A stretch of 64,000 nt of DNA, taken from Brachypodius melanocephalos. Lineage: Eukaryota; Chordata; Aves; Passeriformes; Pycnonotidae. Shown here piece after piece: positions 26,650 through 37,292 of the stretch. Position 1 is the first letter of the stretch, and each line of letters starts with the position of its first letter. The stretch spans positions 248,001 through 312,000 of the forward strand of contig VZSR01002788.1 in NCBI GenBank assembly GCA_013398615.1, written 5' to 3'. The notes beneath the pieces are model-generated. The model did no database searches and was not told where the DNA came from. It worked only from the letters and a program-made list of their open reading frames with translations. Both the position numbers and the translations under genes were made by a program.

Positions 26650-29300
26650 AACACAGGGGTAAACCTGCAGCTCGGGGTGGTATGGAAACGCGGATATCCT
26701 CAGCTGCGATTGTCCTCATATCCCACCCTCTGCTCACAGGGTTTTAGATCCCCGAGTGCCTTTTGGGCATTATCTGGGAGGATAATGAATGAGGGAGGAT
26801 TCTTCCCTGCTGCCTACATCCATATCTTTTAAGGCCGGGGGAACCCTATAATCAGAGAGCCTGATCTCCCACATGCGACAAGAATTTCTGGGAATAGAAT
26901 TTCCCTCGAAAACAAACCCCAAACAGCTGGTGAAGCTACAACATACACATCAGGAAAGCGATTTAAAATAACAAATTCATTCCATCCCTAGGCAAGTGGT
27001 TCCAATGACTAATGACACTAATTTATCCCCAAATTTCAACCACGGGAGCTCACTATACCTCTGCCAATCTTTCTGCCCAAGGAAACCTTCACTCACTCAC
27101 ATTTAAATGTGGCACCATGTCACAAATCCTCACCAAAATCCCTGTCTCCTTAACAGAGCAATCTGCTATTAAAACAAATGATCCCCTTATTCAGCAGAGA
27201 ATGAATTTGCTGCTTCACTCAAGTTCCTTTCCAAAAATAGTTTGTTCTTTAGCACGAGGTGTCGGAAAGCTGTTAATCAACATTTATTCCCGCACAGAAG
27301 TCGTACGGATGCCCTGTCCCAGCCCGTCATCGCATCAGCCTTCCCGCATCCCAGTGCCATCGGCTAAAACAAGCCCTGGGAAGAACACACTCCAAAGTCG
27401 CCATGATTTCCAGCGCATTAGGGAGATGCTAAATTTACTCCAACCTGCTAATTAATTTAACAACTACTTAGTTGCATTTGCGTCGGGATTTAGCCGATAC
27501 CTTTAAGCCCCACCTCCAGCTCCGTGTCCTTACATCCATTCCCTGCTGACGCCTTGGCAGCCTTTTGTAACACCTGGCATGTCTTCTGCTGAACAAGAGC
27601 CACCGGCTGTGTGAAGGGAAAGCACTGTTATTCCTCACTTGTGGAACACCGCAGGAGCAGAGGACATTCCTCCAAACCATATCAAAGAAAGGTTTCACCC
27701 GCTTGCCTTACTTCTGTTACCACTCTCCATCTCCTGGTAGGTCCAGAAGAATCGTGTGTCCAAGCCACCTCTGTCACACAAGGACACATCTCCTCCTCAG
27801 ATCCTGCCACGATGCCTTGTGCACAACCAACGGGTTTATTCCTGGGAAGTACCAGCACATCTCTGGCATGCTTCATGCTGGCAAGGTAGCTCAGGAACTC
27901 CAGGGCCACAGATAGACTGGATGGATCTGGATGACAGGGAAGGCTGAGAAGCAATAACAATTGTTAATAGATGATGAGATGGAGACTTGGTTATCACAGA
28001 GGGTGGAGCAGAGGGAGTTAGTGGAAAACCAACTCCCTGGTGACAAGAAAGCAATATTCTGGCCATGACCGCATGTCCTGTATTTAAAGATTTTGTTGGA
28101 GGATGTCTCCCAGGGAAGCTTGGAATACTGTTCCTGCTCACACTCAGAACTGGGTTTCCCTTCTGGTTTCTTCCAGATCTATTTTACCACTTACTTCCAA
28201 AATAATCAGGCTTTTTTGCTCCTTTCTTGTCTCCCAAACTTTTGCCAGGTAAGGGGCTTTCCTTACCTGTGTACTCAAGTACAGCCCATTCTAAGAATGG
28301 AGCTGCTGGGGAAGAAATCAAGGACAGAAAAAAATTCCCAGGGGATCCTAGGAAGTTAATCTAGTCAAGAGAGGCTCCCTGTGGTTCCCACCATTCCCAA
28401 CAAAATCCCCTTTTCCACTGCCGATCTGGCTTAGTGTTCTCACTACGAAAATGGGACAAAAGTGAGAGGGAGATACCTGGTAGGGGAAAAAAATGTCTCC
28501 AGTTCTGAATGGCCTCAGCAGGGACAGATGATCCCATCTCCTGTCCCCACCAAGGCTGCTAGAATGCCACGTTTCCAAGCCAGGCTCCTTAGCTTTGGTT
28601 TCAGCCACAGCTCAGTGCCAGCAGGAGCTGTTGATGGCACTGGGAGAGGAGAGCAAAGGGAAGCGGAAGGAAAAGATCTGACTGAAAATTTGTTGCAGTG
28701 CAGAGTGGCTGCAATTTTCAGGACTGCCTAAGGGACTTGGATGATGAATTCCTACTTAATTGGGCATTATAATTTCCTAGGCATCCTTGAAGACCTCTGC
28801 CAAGACTTAGGAACTGTTCATGTCCATGTCCAGCTTTGGGGAGCAGCCCGTTTTACCCCAACACACAGTACAAGATTCACCTTAATGAAGAAAACCATTT
28901 TTCTGCTACAAGAATTGAATTTTTGTGATGAGGACATCTCTTTCCAAGCCATCCTTTTGTCCTCGAGGAGACTGTTTGTATATTTCGATATTAAGTCTGA
29001 TATTGTTCCATTTCTCGTTGACATCTGCAGTTCCTGGGTTAAATTTCATTCCTGTACACAGCCTGCTAACAGACCTCCAGCCTTGTTCCCAACACTTAAA
29101 GTACTCTCCCCTGTGCCTGGAGTTAAATTCCCCCTTGGCACAGCTTTGCCCTTTCGCCTACTTTTCCACTTGGGCAGTGATTTTACACTCCAGTTCTTTT
29201 TGGATGAACAGCCTGTAAGATTCATGGAACTGGTTTTCTCGCTGAAATATTCCTAGTATCAGGCTCTAGGCGCTCTACTGTGATCCTGTGAGCCGGCTCA
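26650..29300. other. Intergenic, open frames without support
   Basis: Two plus-strand open frames stand out by length (27012-27455, 147 codons; 28741-29256, 171 codons). Neither has a recognisable domain, nor a clear promoter or splice framework. I regard both as probable chance, though conservation would be worth testing. Confidence 0.4.
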
Positions 29301-29335
29301 AAGCTCGGGGTTTCCCGAGGGATGCTATCCCTGGG

Positions 29336-29343
29336 CATAAATA
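29336..29343 (+). promoter_or_regulatory. TATA-like box
   Basis: CATAAATA on the plus strand lies about 195 bases before the ATG of the candidate exon at 29531. The surroundings are modestly CpG-enriched (29280-29530). A start site would be expected near 29365. Confidence 0.3.
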
Positions 29344-29530
29344 CCAGGGGCCAGGTTACCCAGCCTCCTGACTCTGTACCTGACGTAAGGACCAAAAGTT
29401 CGTCCCTGCTGATGCCGTTCGGGGAGGTCAGTGCTCCGGTATCAGAACAATTAGCAGCGAATTAACAGCGAGATAACAGATAAAGGAGCTCGACCTCACT
29501 CTCGCCGGTCGCTGTGTGAGGGGAAGAGCG

Positions 29531-29660
29531 ATGCTGTGCGCTACATCTACAGATCATCAGCCAGATGAAGATAAAATCGGAGTGCTGCAGCAAGCAGCAT
29601 GGCTGCTCCTTCTCGCCATGCCTCTGTTGCTTTTTCATTTTACAGCAACAACCCCTCTGG
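29531..29660 (+). CDS. Candidate signal-peptide exon of an unrecognised small gene
   Basis: An ATG at 29531 opens 43 codons plus one base, ending at a good donor (CTCTGG then GTAAGG). The peptide starts MLCATSTDHQPDEDK, then has a hydrophobic run of about 15 residues (AAWLLLLAMPLLLFHF), and ends TATTPL. It looks like a signal peptide or signal anchor. Exons encoding signal peptides commonly end in phase 1, as here. Read through without splicing, the frame stops at 29713. A strong acceptor at 31497 continues the same phase into a 130-codon frame. I do not recognise the protein. Confidence 0.35.
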
Positions 29661-31497
29661 GTAAGGGCCCTCCTCCGATTTTGCTAAACGTGTCAGGCAA
29701 AAAGCCGAGCTGAACTCTCATCTATAATCACTCAATTCTATTTAAAACCATCAATGCGTGCTTCCCAGAGGTTTGCCAGCGAGCCAGGCTGCAGGATGTC
29801 GGTGTGGCTGACGCCTGGCAGCTCTGCAGCGCGGGCACGCAGTGCGATGCGCCGCCTCGGGGAATCAGCCGGTGCGGCGCGATGGAGAAGAGTGCTGCCT
29901 GCAGACAGGTCTGCACACAAAGCGGGAGCACCATGGAAACTGCCGGAGAACAAAGGCGCCACAGAGAGGGTCGGAGCGGCGACCCGTGCCAGGACCTGCG
30001 AGGAATGTCCGAAATACTTCTCTGTGCCTGGCGTGTTCACCTCCCCGCAGCTGGAGCCCCCACCGCGCAGCGCTGGACTGGGGCTGCCCAGGGATTGCAG
30101 CGGGCTCTGGGCTTTGCTTCCTCACCTCTGATCAAGAAAATTAGGAATCGTGACGAGCAGATTCTGCAGAGCACCGTGTTTTCCATCTCCAAGGTGATGA
30201 TGTAAAGTAGGGCAGCCCGCAGGGAATACACAGAAAAAGCATTTACTCTTCAGTAAGGACTGGAAAAGATCCTACTAGAAGGGACAATAAGCAGGAGTTA
30301 ACAGACATACTTTGCCCTCCAGAGGGTCAGGGGCACTTTCAGCATGTTTTTTTTTGTTTGTTTGTTTTGTTGTTTTTTTTTTTTCTCCCATCTTCTAATG
30401 CCAGCTGCTGGAAGTGTGTGCTGAGCTCAAGGAAACCTCAGTCCCACTGAGTATATGGCTGCTCTGACTTGCTCTTCCTTTGAACATCTGCTGCTAGCCA
30501 AATCTTCATCTAATTTGCTTTAAGAGATGTGCATGGAGTGATACCAGCACACTGCAGCTAAAGGAGTCCCCACTGTATGCTTTTCCTCTAGTGGTTGTAC
30601 TGTACAGCAGCATCCAGACTGTAGCAGGGGGAAGCTGACACACCAAGGCCAACATCCATCATCTCCTCTGGCTCAGGAAGAGCTGAAACACGATGTAGCT
30701 GTAGCTTTTGGTCTAGAAACCATGATGGATAAGTGTTTGCTTCTAGGATGGAGTGGTATTTATAGACCTAGTGGGTTTTCCCCCACGTAACATTTGTATG
30801 CCCCTGACCAGCACCAGGAAACCAGCCCTAGCAATTCCCACACTGCTTGTAATGATGTTGAAAAATCACAGCGTGACATTGCCAGTTCTTTTTCCTCTCC
30901 AGTGGCTCCGAGTCTCAGTGACAGATGAATACAAAACAGATGGGAGGGTGGCAGAACCTCATCAGATGGACCTGATGGGCCTCAAGCTGCCCATGCTATC
31001 GCATAGATTAGTGTCACATTATGCTGGGCTTTTGTACTTTGATGTTGAAAGCCAGAGACTGGCTTTAGTCTTTGGTCTTGTCCTGTCCAAATGTCAAGAT
31101 CCTCATTTTGGTTTTGGTATTATGCAAAAGATGGACTTCAGGAGCTGCATCTATATTTCTGTGCTAACCTTTGAAATAGCAGGAGGGGCTCTTGTGCTGC
31201 ATGAAAAGACTTCTTGAATTGCTGCATTTAAAAAATCAGACAAAAAACCTCTAAGCAAGTATTTGGCCTCACTAGATTTTTGTCATGCATGTTTCTCAGA
31301 TTGCTGTTATTTCATGTAATTATTTAATGTCCATATTAATTGGAAATATCTGTATTTGGCCACAGCAACAAATCTGACATGTCCACTCAGTCTGAGAGAT
31401 CGCTGCGAGCTGTTCTGTGAGCATCTACAGCAGAGCCATGTCACTGAAAAATGACATCTCCTCTCTGCAACATAATTGCTCCTTGTCTTTTCCACAG

Positions 31498-31889
31498 CAG
31501 ACGCGGGATGTTCCCAAGAGACACTCACTGCAGTCACACCACGGAGTCAGCTTGCTGAGGCCAAGAGCATCAGTCAGATCCTCTGTGATCCACGGCCACA
31601 GGAGCAGCCCCCTGCAGAAGGGTCTGTCCTGCCTCTGCACAGAGCCACCATCGTGAGAAAATACCGTGGCATGCTAGGAGAGGTGAAGGCCAAAAAACTG
31701 GGAAGCCCATTTCATTGGGAAGCAGAGTTGCTTGGTCAAGCTGGTGTTGTCGGAGGGGTCTGGCAGGTCAGCTCATCTCGGGAGGTTTCTGTTCAGGCTT
31801 CAGGCATGATGCAAACCCCAAGACAAGAGCTCCCCCGTGGCACCTTGTCACTTCTCATCCCCATCACAGCTAGAGCCAGACAGTGCTGA
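31498..31889 (+). CDS. Candidate second (terminal) exon of the unrecognised small gene
   Basis: The acceptor CTTTTCCACAG ends at 31497 and is part of a CAGCAG tandem, so a 3-nt alternative is possible. Joining with the phase-1 exon at 29660 gives ADAGCSQETLTAV and an open frame to a stop at 31889, for a total of 173 residues. The segment is mostly polar with one basic patch (TIVRKYRG) and no second membrane segment that I can see. The frame is open upstream of the acceptor only to 31476. An internal GAG then GTGAAG at about 31680 could be a further donor. No family recognised; the gene model is inferred from splice and frame agreement only. Confidence 0.3.
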
Positions 31890-32456
31890 GACACGAGGAA
31901 AAAACCTGGTTTCAAAATTAACCCTCTAAATGTGGGTCAGGAGTTCTCTGGATGAGGCAGCCATGGAGATTTGGAAGGGCTGGAATCAGAATCACCGTGG
32001 TGAGACAGGTTGATGAACATCTGCCCACACAGAGGGACACACTGTCTGCCATACAGCAGCCTTCCCACTGGGAGAGTGGAGAGAGAACATTTTCTGGGCA
32101 GGCTGTGTCTTCCTAGCGCAGGATGCCAGAAGAACAGTTACAGAAACACCCCCCTTTGTCCCTGCCCCACCCACCACCAGCTTCAGCAGGAATAGCTCCA
32201 TTTCTCCACATAAAGTACCACATCACATCCAAAGGATAAGTTATCCTCTCCAAATACCACGTGACCATACTTAGCATTAGCTCTCACAGCCATACGTCCA
32301 CATTGAAAGCTCCACAGCCACCCCTTTCCAATAAAAACCCCTCAGGAAGCTCCCAAAGGAAGGGCTCTCTCTTCTGCATGCACCACTCGGCTACCAGTTG
32401 CTTTAATCCATTTGAATTTCCCTTAAAATTGTTGCTTTTGCACACCAAAAGAAATT

Positions 32457-32460
<4 letters not shown>

Positions 32461-32497
<37 letters not shown>
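32461..32497. repeat. (AT)n microsatellite
   Basis: About 18 uninterrupted AT dinucleotides, flanked by TATAC on the left and AAATTATATGC on the right. Likely polymorphic in length. Confidence 0.95.
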
Positions 32498-32500
<3 letters not shown>

Positions 32501-33675
32501 TATATGCACATAATTTAGGACAAAACAAATGTGAAGTTCCCAACCAACAAAGCAAGACAGCAGGCATTTAAAGGAGTGGAACACACTAAAGGTAAGATCC
32601 CAACCCAGCAACAAGCTACATGCCCATGGTAAAACACTTGGACAACGAATGGGATCTGAAACACAGCACAGGAGCGGTAATCAGGGCACCTGAAACAGGG
32701 GATGTGGTGCCAAATTCAGGCTTAAAAGCTGCAAAGCGGCTCTGCGTGCGTCTCCCTGCTGGAAGCTGCGGATGACCGGCTCTCCGCTGCAGCTGTACCT
32801 ATATATAGTTGGACTGAGGGAAAGAGGTGGCTGTAGAAATACATCTGTGTCTGCAGCCAAAACCCAATTAGGCTGCAGAGCTGCATGTTTCAACACCCAA
32901 ACAATGTTCAATATTTTGCTTTGATTGTAATCACGTTGTTCTGGTTTTCCATCAGAGTAAGAGTGCAGCAAAAGGACGTGGATCAGAGCTAGAGAGTTTC
33001 AGACATGCTGGTGGGTAAGGAGGTGATGAGAGTTGGATGGAAAGGGGTTCACCTTTAATTCTGAAAGCCACTGGCAAGGAAAGAAGGAATAGGCATAAAA
33101 GGAAGACAGTAAAGGAAAAGGAAGACTGTGCAAAACAATAAGAAAAGGGATATTAATTCCATCTTGCCTTATTTTTTCAAGTGACTGTATTTTTTCCACA
33201 GTTCTGCTTTTACATCAAAAATTACTTTGGTGCATACACAGACCTGAACCAACAGGTCAAGTACAGTTTGTATTTGTACATGTGGAAAAGGCTCAGCCTT
33301 GCAAGAATTTACCTACTGAGGCACCAGATATGATGGGCAAGATCTGAGAGGGGCTCTATTCCCAAAATACTCACCCAACCAATACTGTACAAAGCACCAC
33401 ATAACACAAAGCTACTTTTTGTCACAGGATGTTTCAGCGTGTAACAAGCAAGGGAAAGAAAAGCAGAAGCCTCGATGGGGGAAAACAAACCAAAACAAAG
33501 AAAATTGCATCAGGCACGGAGGTAAAAAGGTATTTAACCATACCTGCCCTATACGTCATTCAGGGGGTAGGAGAAATGGACCATTTTTCTTGCCCAGAAT
33601 AAAAACAGATAGATTCACCTGCGGGACAGCCCGGCTGTCCTTGGCACTGCAGCTCAGGACAGCTGGAGCAGCTTT

Positions 33676-33687
33676 GCCCTCTGCTGG
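33676..33687 (-). promoter_or_regulatory. Putative CTCF binding site
   Basis: The plus strand GCCCTCTGCTGG is the reverse complement of CCAGCAGAGGGC, which fits the CTCF core CCASYAGRKGGC at all 12 positions. It sits in a small GC-rich patch between LARP7 and the left-hand candidates, where a boundary element would make sense. The motif is oriented on the minus strand. Confidence 0.4.
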
Positions 33688-36600
33688 TCCCGGGAGGGTG
33701 CTCAGCCCAGCCCAGGCAGGAGCCTCCCTGTCCCACGGACACCTCCTGGCGCTGTCACCCTCGCCCTCGGCCTTCCCAGGCCGTCAGAGCAAGGACTTGA
33801 TGCAGCACAGGACTTGAGGCGTTGTCAGCTTTGTCAGGGTAAAAGTCTGGAAAAGAAGAAAAAAACCCGAAAAAACTAAATATGATGGAGCTGAAGTCCC
33901 TGCTCCAGCTCAGAATGGTCAAAGAGGTAGTTAAAGGGCTTTAATTAAATCACACCATACTGGAAGGCGTTTCCCTTCAGACTCTGACTCCTCACTGCAT
34001 CCCAAGTGCTTTCTTTCACACAAAATCACCAGGATTGCACACTGCAAGGAAACATTTGGAAACAGCATTCCTGGCAGCAAACTGCCTCCCAGGGGTGCAC
34101 AGCGCCCGGGAAGAGAGGCCCCAGGTAGCCCCTGTGAGAGACACCACTCACCCAAGTGCCTGGTTTGTCCCTTCCCTTCACCCCTCTCCCACTTGTTTTG
34201 CCTCTTGAGGAGTCTGTTTGGTTCCACTCAAAATGCCACAAGGCGAGAAAAGCACAGCAGTGTTTGTCCAGCACAAAACCAGTCACCCTGGCAACGGCCA
34301 GCAAAGCTTCCCCAGCTTCTGCTGCTTCGTTTTCTCCCGGTTTTTACCGGCATTGGTGTGACCCGGGTGACAGCCACGAGTGCCAAGCATGCTGTCAGCG
34401 CCGGCCCGGCAAAGGCAGGGATGAATACAAAAGCTGGCCTGGCCCTGCTGTGAACCAAGGGGAACTTGTGTGCTGCCAAGCCCCCTAGGAACTGGCAACT
34501 TCCTCACACCACCCACAGCAGACACCTCTCTTGTCGGGCAAGATAACTGCATTACTGCCTCACTCAGGCAATCTCAAAGTCACCCTAGCATAGCTGATCT
34601 AATTATTTTTCCAGCACTGGGCAGCATTATTCCCATGATTTAATCCTGCCCGGGATCATTAGACACCGTGGTACCGTTAAGGAAGCAATTATGACACTGA
34701 CCTGTGTTTTCAGGGACCTGGGCAGGCAAGTGCCTTTGTCGTCTATCAGAAGGTAATTTTCTAATGTGATTTAGAGCCTCTCTAGAAAAAGATAATTTAC
34801 TTACCTGCCAGCTTTCAAGGATGCCTTGAAGCCTGACTTAAACTAGGGTATCTTAGGGAGAAAATGCCCCCAAAACACAAGTGTCAGCTGTGTAAAATAA
34901 ACTAGGCAGAACACGTTTGCTCCAGGTGACAGGAGGATGAGGATAGTCAAACAAACATTAACCAAAGGTGCAAATCAAGTGTAAAAAGGCTTTTCCATGC
35001 TGCAGGGACAGGTAGAAGGGGTAGCAGCATCATGTGTGAGTGGCATACTGTGCTGAGTGGGGGCCACTGGCTACTGAAAACCAGCAGGTCCAGTAATCCT
35101 GGAATATCAGGGGTATGTTCCACTAAAACCAGTCCTGCTGCTGCCATGCACAGTCTGCAACTCGTGGAAGAGAGGTAAAAATATGAGTGCTAAAAATAAT
35201 GTCAGATCCAGCCCCGTGCTGGGTCACAAAGAGCAGAATCAATGCTGGGTTCTGCTCCAGGCAGATGGATAGTAATGCAATGATGTTATTTCAAAACACT
35301 CAGTCTGGGGAGACAGTAAAATCAGCAACAACAAAAGAGCACTCCAAGGTTAAGAATTCCTACAATTTTACAGTATCATCCTGAATTTCTAAAGAAAACA
35401 TATTTATTGGGGAAAAAGAAAGGAAAAAGTCAGCGTGGGAAGCTCATAGAGGTCAAACAGAAGTTGCTTCAGGGATGCAATCCTTGGGCTGGTAAAACTC
35501 CATAGCTGCATGGAAAAAGACAGCAGCAGCAATTAATTGTCATGTGCACTTAAAGAAAAAATACACAAACCATCCTGGCACTCTTGAGAATCCAAGCTTC
35601 TTTTGTAAAAACATCTAGACCATCCTCTCCATTCCTGACTTCTGAATGAAGTGGCAAAAATTCTGTTTATTATCTCTTTCAGGAAGTATTGAACACCAAC
35701 TGGCCTTCCCCGCTGGAGCAAATTGCTGCACCAGTTCAGAAAAAGGAGAAAGAGAAAATTGATGTTTAAGTGTAAGGAATTAACCTACATAAATATAGAA
35801 AGAAACAGAAGGGTGACTTCCATGTGTTCAAGTCAGGAATTATTAATAAATGAGCAAACCTCCCAAACTCATGCTTTTGTAGCTCTGTTCCACTCTCCAC
35901 CAAACATAAAAAGTCTGAATCATTTATGAACTAAATTATTTATAATACAGATATATTTTTGACTTAAATGAATTTCAGCAGCAAAATCCCAAGCATTTTA
36001 CCCAGGGTAGGCTATGGGGTTTATTTTTTTCCCTTCACATCACAAAGGGAAAAGAAAAAAACCCCAAACCCTCCTGTCTTTCAGCCTGGATGCTTAGAAG
36101 ACATTCACTGGTCAATTCTTTTCACAGTTGGGCATGAAAACTCCTCTCTGCCTTGTCACCCAATCTCTCACCCTCTCAGGAAAAGAGAGGAGTTAAAAGT
36201 TTGATAATAATAAATTAAAAATGCTGCAATTGGACTAAACAGGAATACTGCAGGGGTGCCCTGCAGCCCTCTGGGAGGAATCCTCCATGCACCATTTCCA
36301 AGAACCATCAGCAAGCTCTCCCCCTCCAGCCCTGAAAGTTGGTCCCTTATCTTGCACTTTTCCCCTCTGTATTCTTGCTATCTTTGCTCTGATCACTGCT
36401 CTTCGCTCTCTATTCAACCCTGCCCCACCAGCAGACTCAGTCAAGTAGAAGTGAAACCTTGTGGAGAATTCCAGTGTCACGTTTAATTTTCCTTTTTTTT
36501 TTCGGATTGCTGGTCTCTCATTAAATACCTTAAAGCCATTAAAATCACCATCCTGACTTGTGAAGTACACAACTTGAACACTCATCTGCAAGCAATGAGA

Positions 36601-36897
36601 TGTACCAAACATATTCTTATTTCTTCTTCTGAAGGTTCTTCTAAAAAATAAAAGAGTCTAAATTCAGTTTAGTGTGTATATTTCTACATGTAAATTTCCT
36701 TCTACACTCCCCTAGATTTCCTGCCAGCCCTACCCACTTGAAAATAACAGAAGATTATTCTCCTCTATTTTGAAACAGCTTGATGGACCAAAAAGAGGCC
36801 TAGAGAGGTTTATGCAGCATTTACCACTTTTATTATTTATAGTCTCAGAAGAAGCAAATGGAAGAATTAGAGATACACAACTGAAATTCTCAAGCAT

Positions 36898-36903
36898 TTT
36901 ATT
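36898..36903 (-). terminator. LARP7: LARP7 polyadenylation signal
   Basis: AATAAA on the minus strand, about 310 bases beyond the LARP7 stop codon. It implies cleavage near 36880 and a short 3' UTR (about 36880-37211). Further AATAAA-like sites occur near 36827, so alternative ends are possible. Confidence 0.6.
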
Positions 36904-37211
36904 TTATAACCTAGTGTATAAAACATACAAAAACAAAACAAAGGGGAAAAAAAAAATCCCGACAAACTGGAAGTGAACTAAAGGAAGATCTCATAATACA
37001 CATGTTCCAAAAAGCTTTACCTAAGGGCTCAGAAGCAGTAAACATTCAGCCTTTCAAAAATGGGATTCAGAACCAATCTTCACGCTTGCAGGCTGCAGAG
37101 TTATGGATCCAAGGGCCCGGGTTTAGTTGCTGTAAGCAGTGGTGGTTGTGAGGGCTGGTTTTTGTTGTTTTGTTTGGAATACCTGCAGTTCAAGCTCACC
37201 ATCAGCCCTGG

Positions 37212-37292
37212 TTAGTTGTCATCAGTGAATCGAATGTGTTTGCTGGTCTGCTGAGTCTTCTCCAGTCGCATCCTTTCAGCTTTGGCAATCAA
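37212..37292 (-). CDS. LARP7: LARP7 coding exon 12 (terminal)
   Basis: Codes residues 567-592, LIAKAERMRLEKTQQ to HIRFTDDN, then TAA at 37212-37214. It follows acceptor CTTGCAG. The basic tail after the xRRM is conserved in LARP7. Confidence 0.95.
   Translation of the reverse strand: MIAKAERMRLEKTQQTSKHIRFTDDN

Larger units (their letters stand above)
31900..36870. other. Intergenic region downstream of LARP7
   Basis: Apart from the AT microsatellite and a possible CTCF site at 33676, I see no supported feature. A TATATATAG element on the minus strand (32800-32808) precedes GC-richer sequence but no convincing exon follows. The region separates the LARP7 3' end from the candidate genes on the left. 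Confidence 0.45.

Noticed and set aside
27012..27455. 147-codon ATG-started frame, plus strand
   Set aside because: No recognisable motif and no promoter or polyA framework; kept only as a low-priority conservation test.
28741..29256. 171-codon frame, plus strand, longest in the intergenic region
   Set aside because: Hydrophobic patches but no family resemblance and no support from splice sites; it stops just before the TATA-like region and is probably chance.
32795..32812. TATATATAG on the minus strand as a promoter
   Set aside because: Only a TATA-like string next to GC-richer sequence; no exon, donor or start codon of quality follows.
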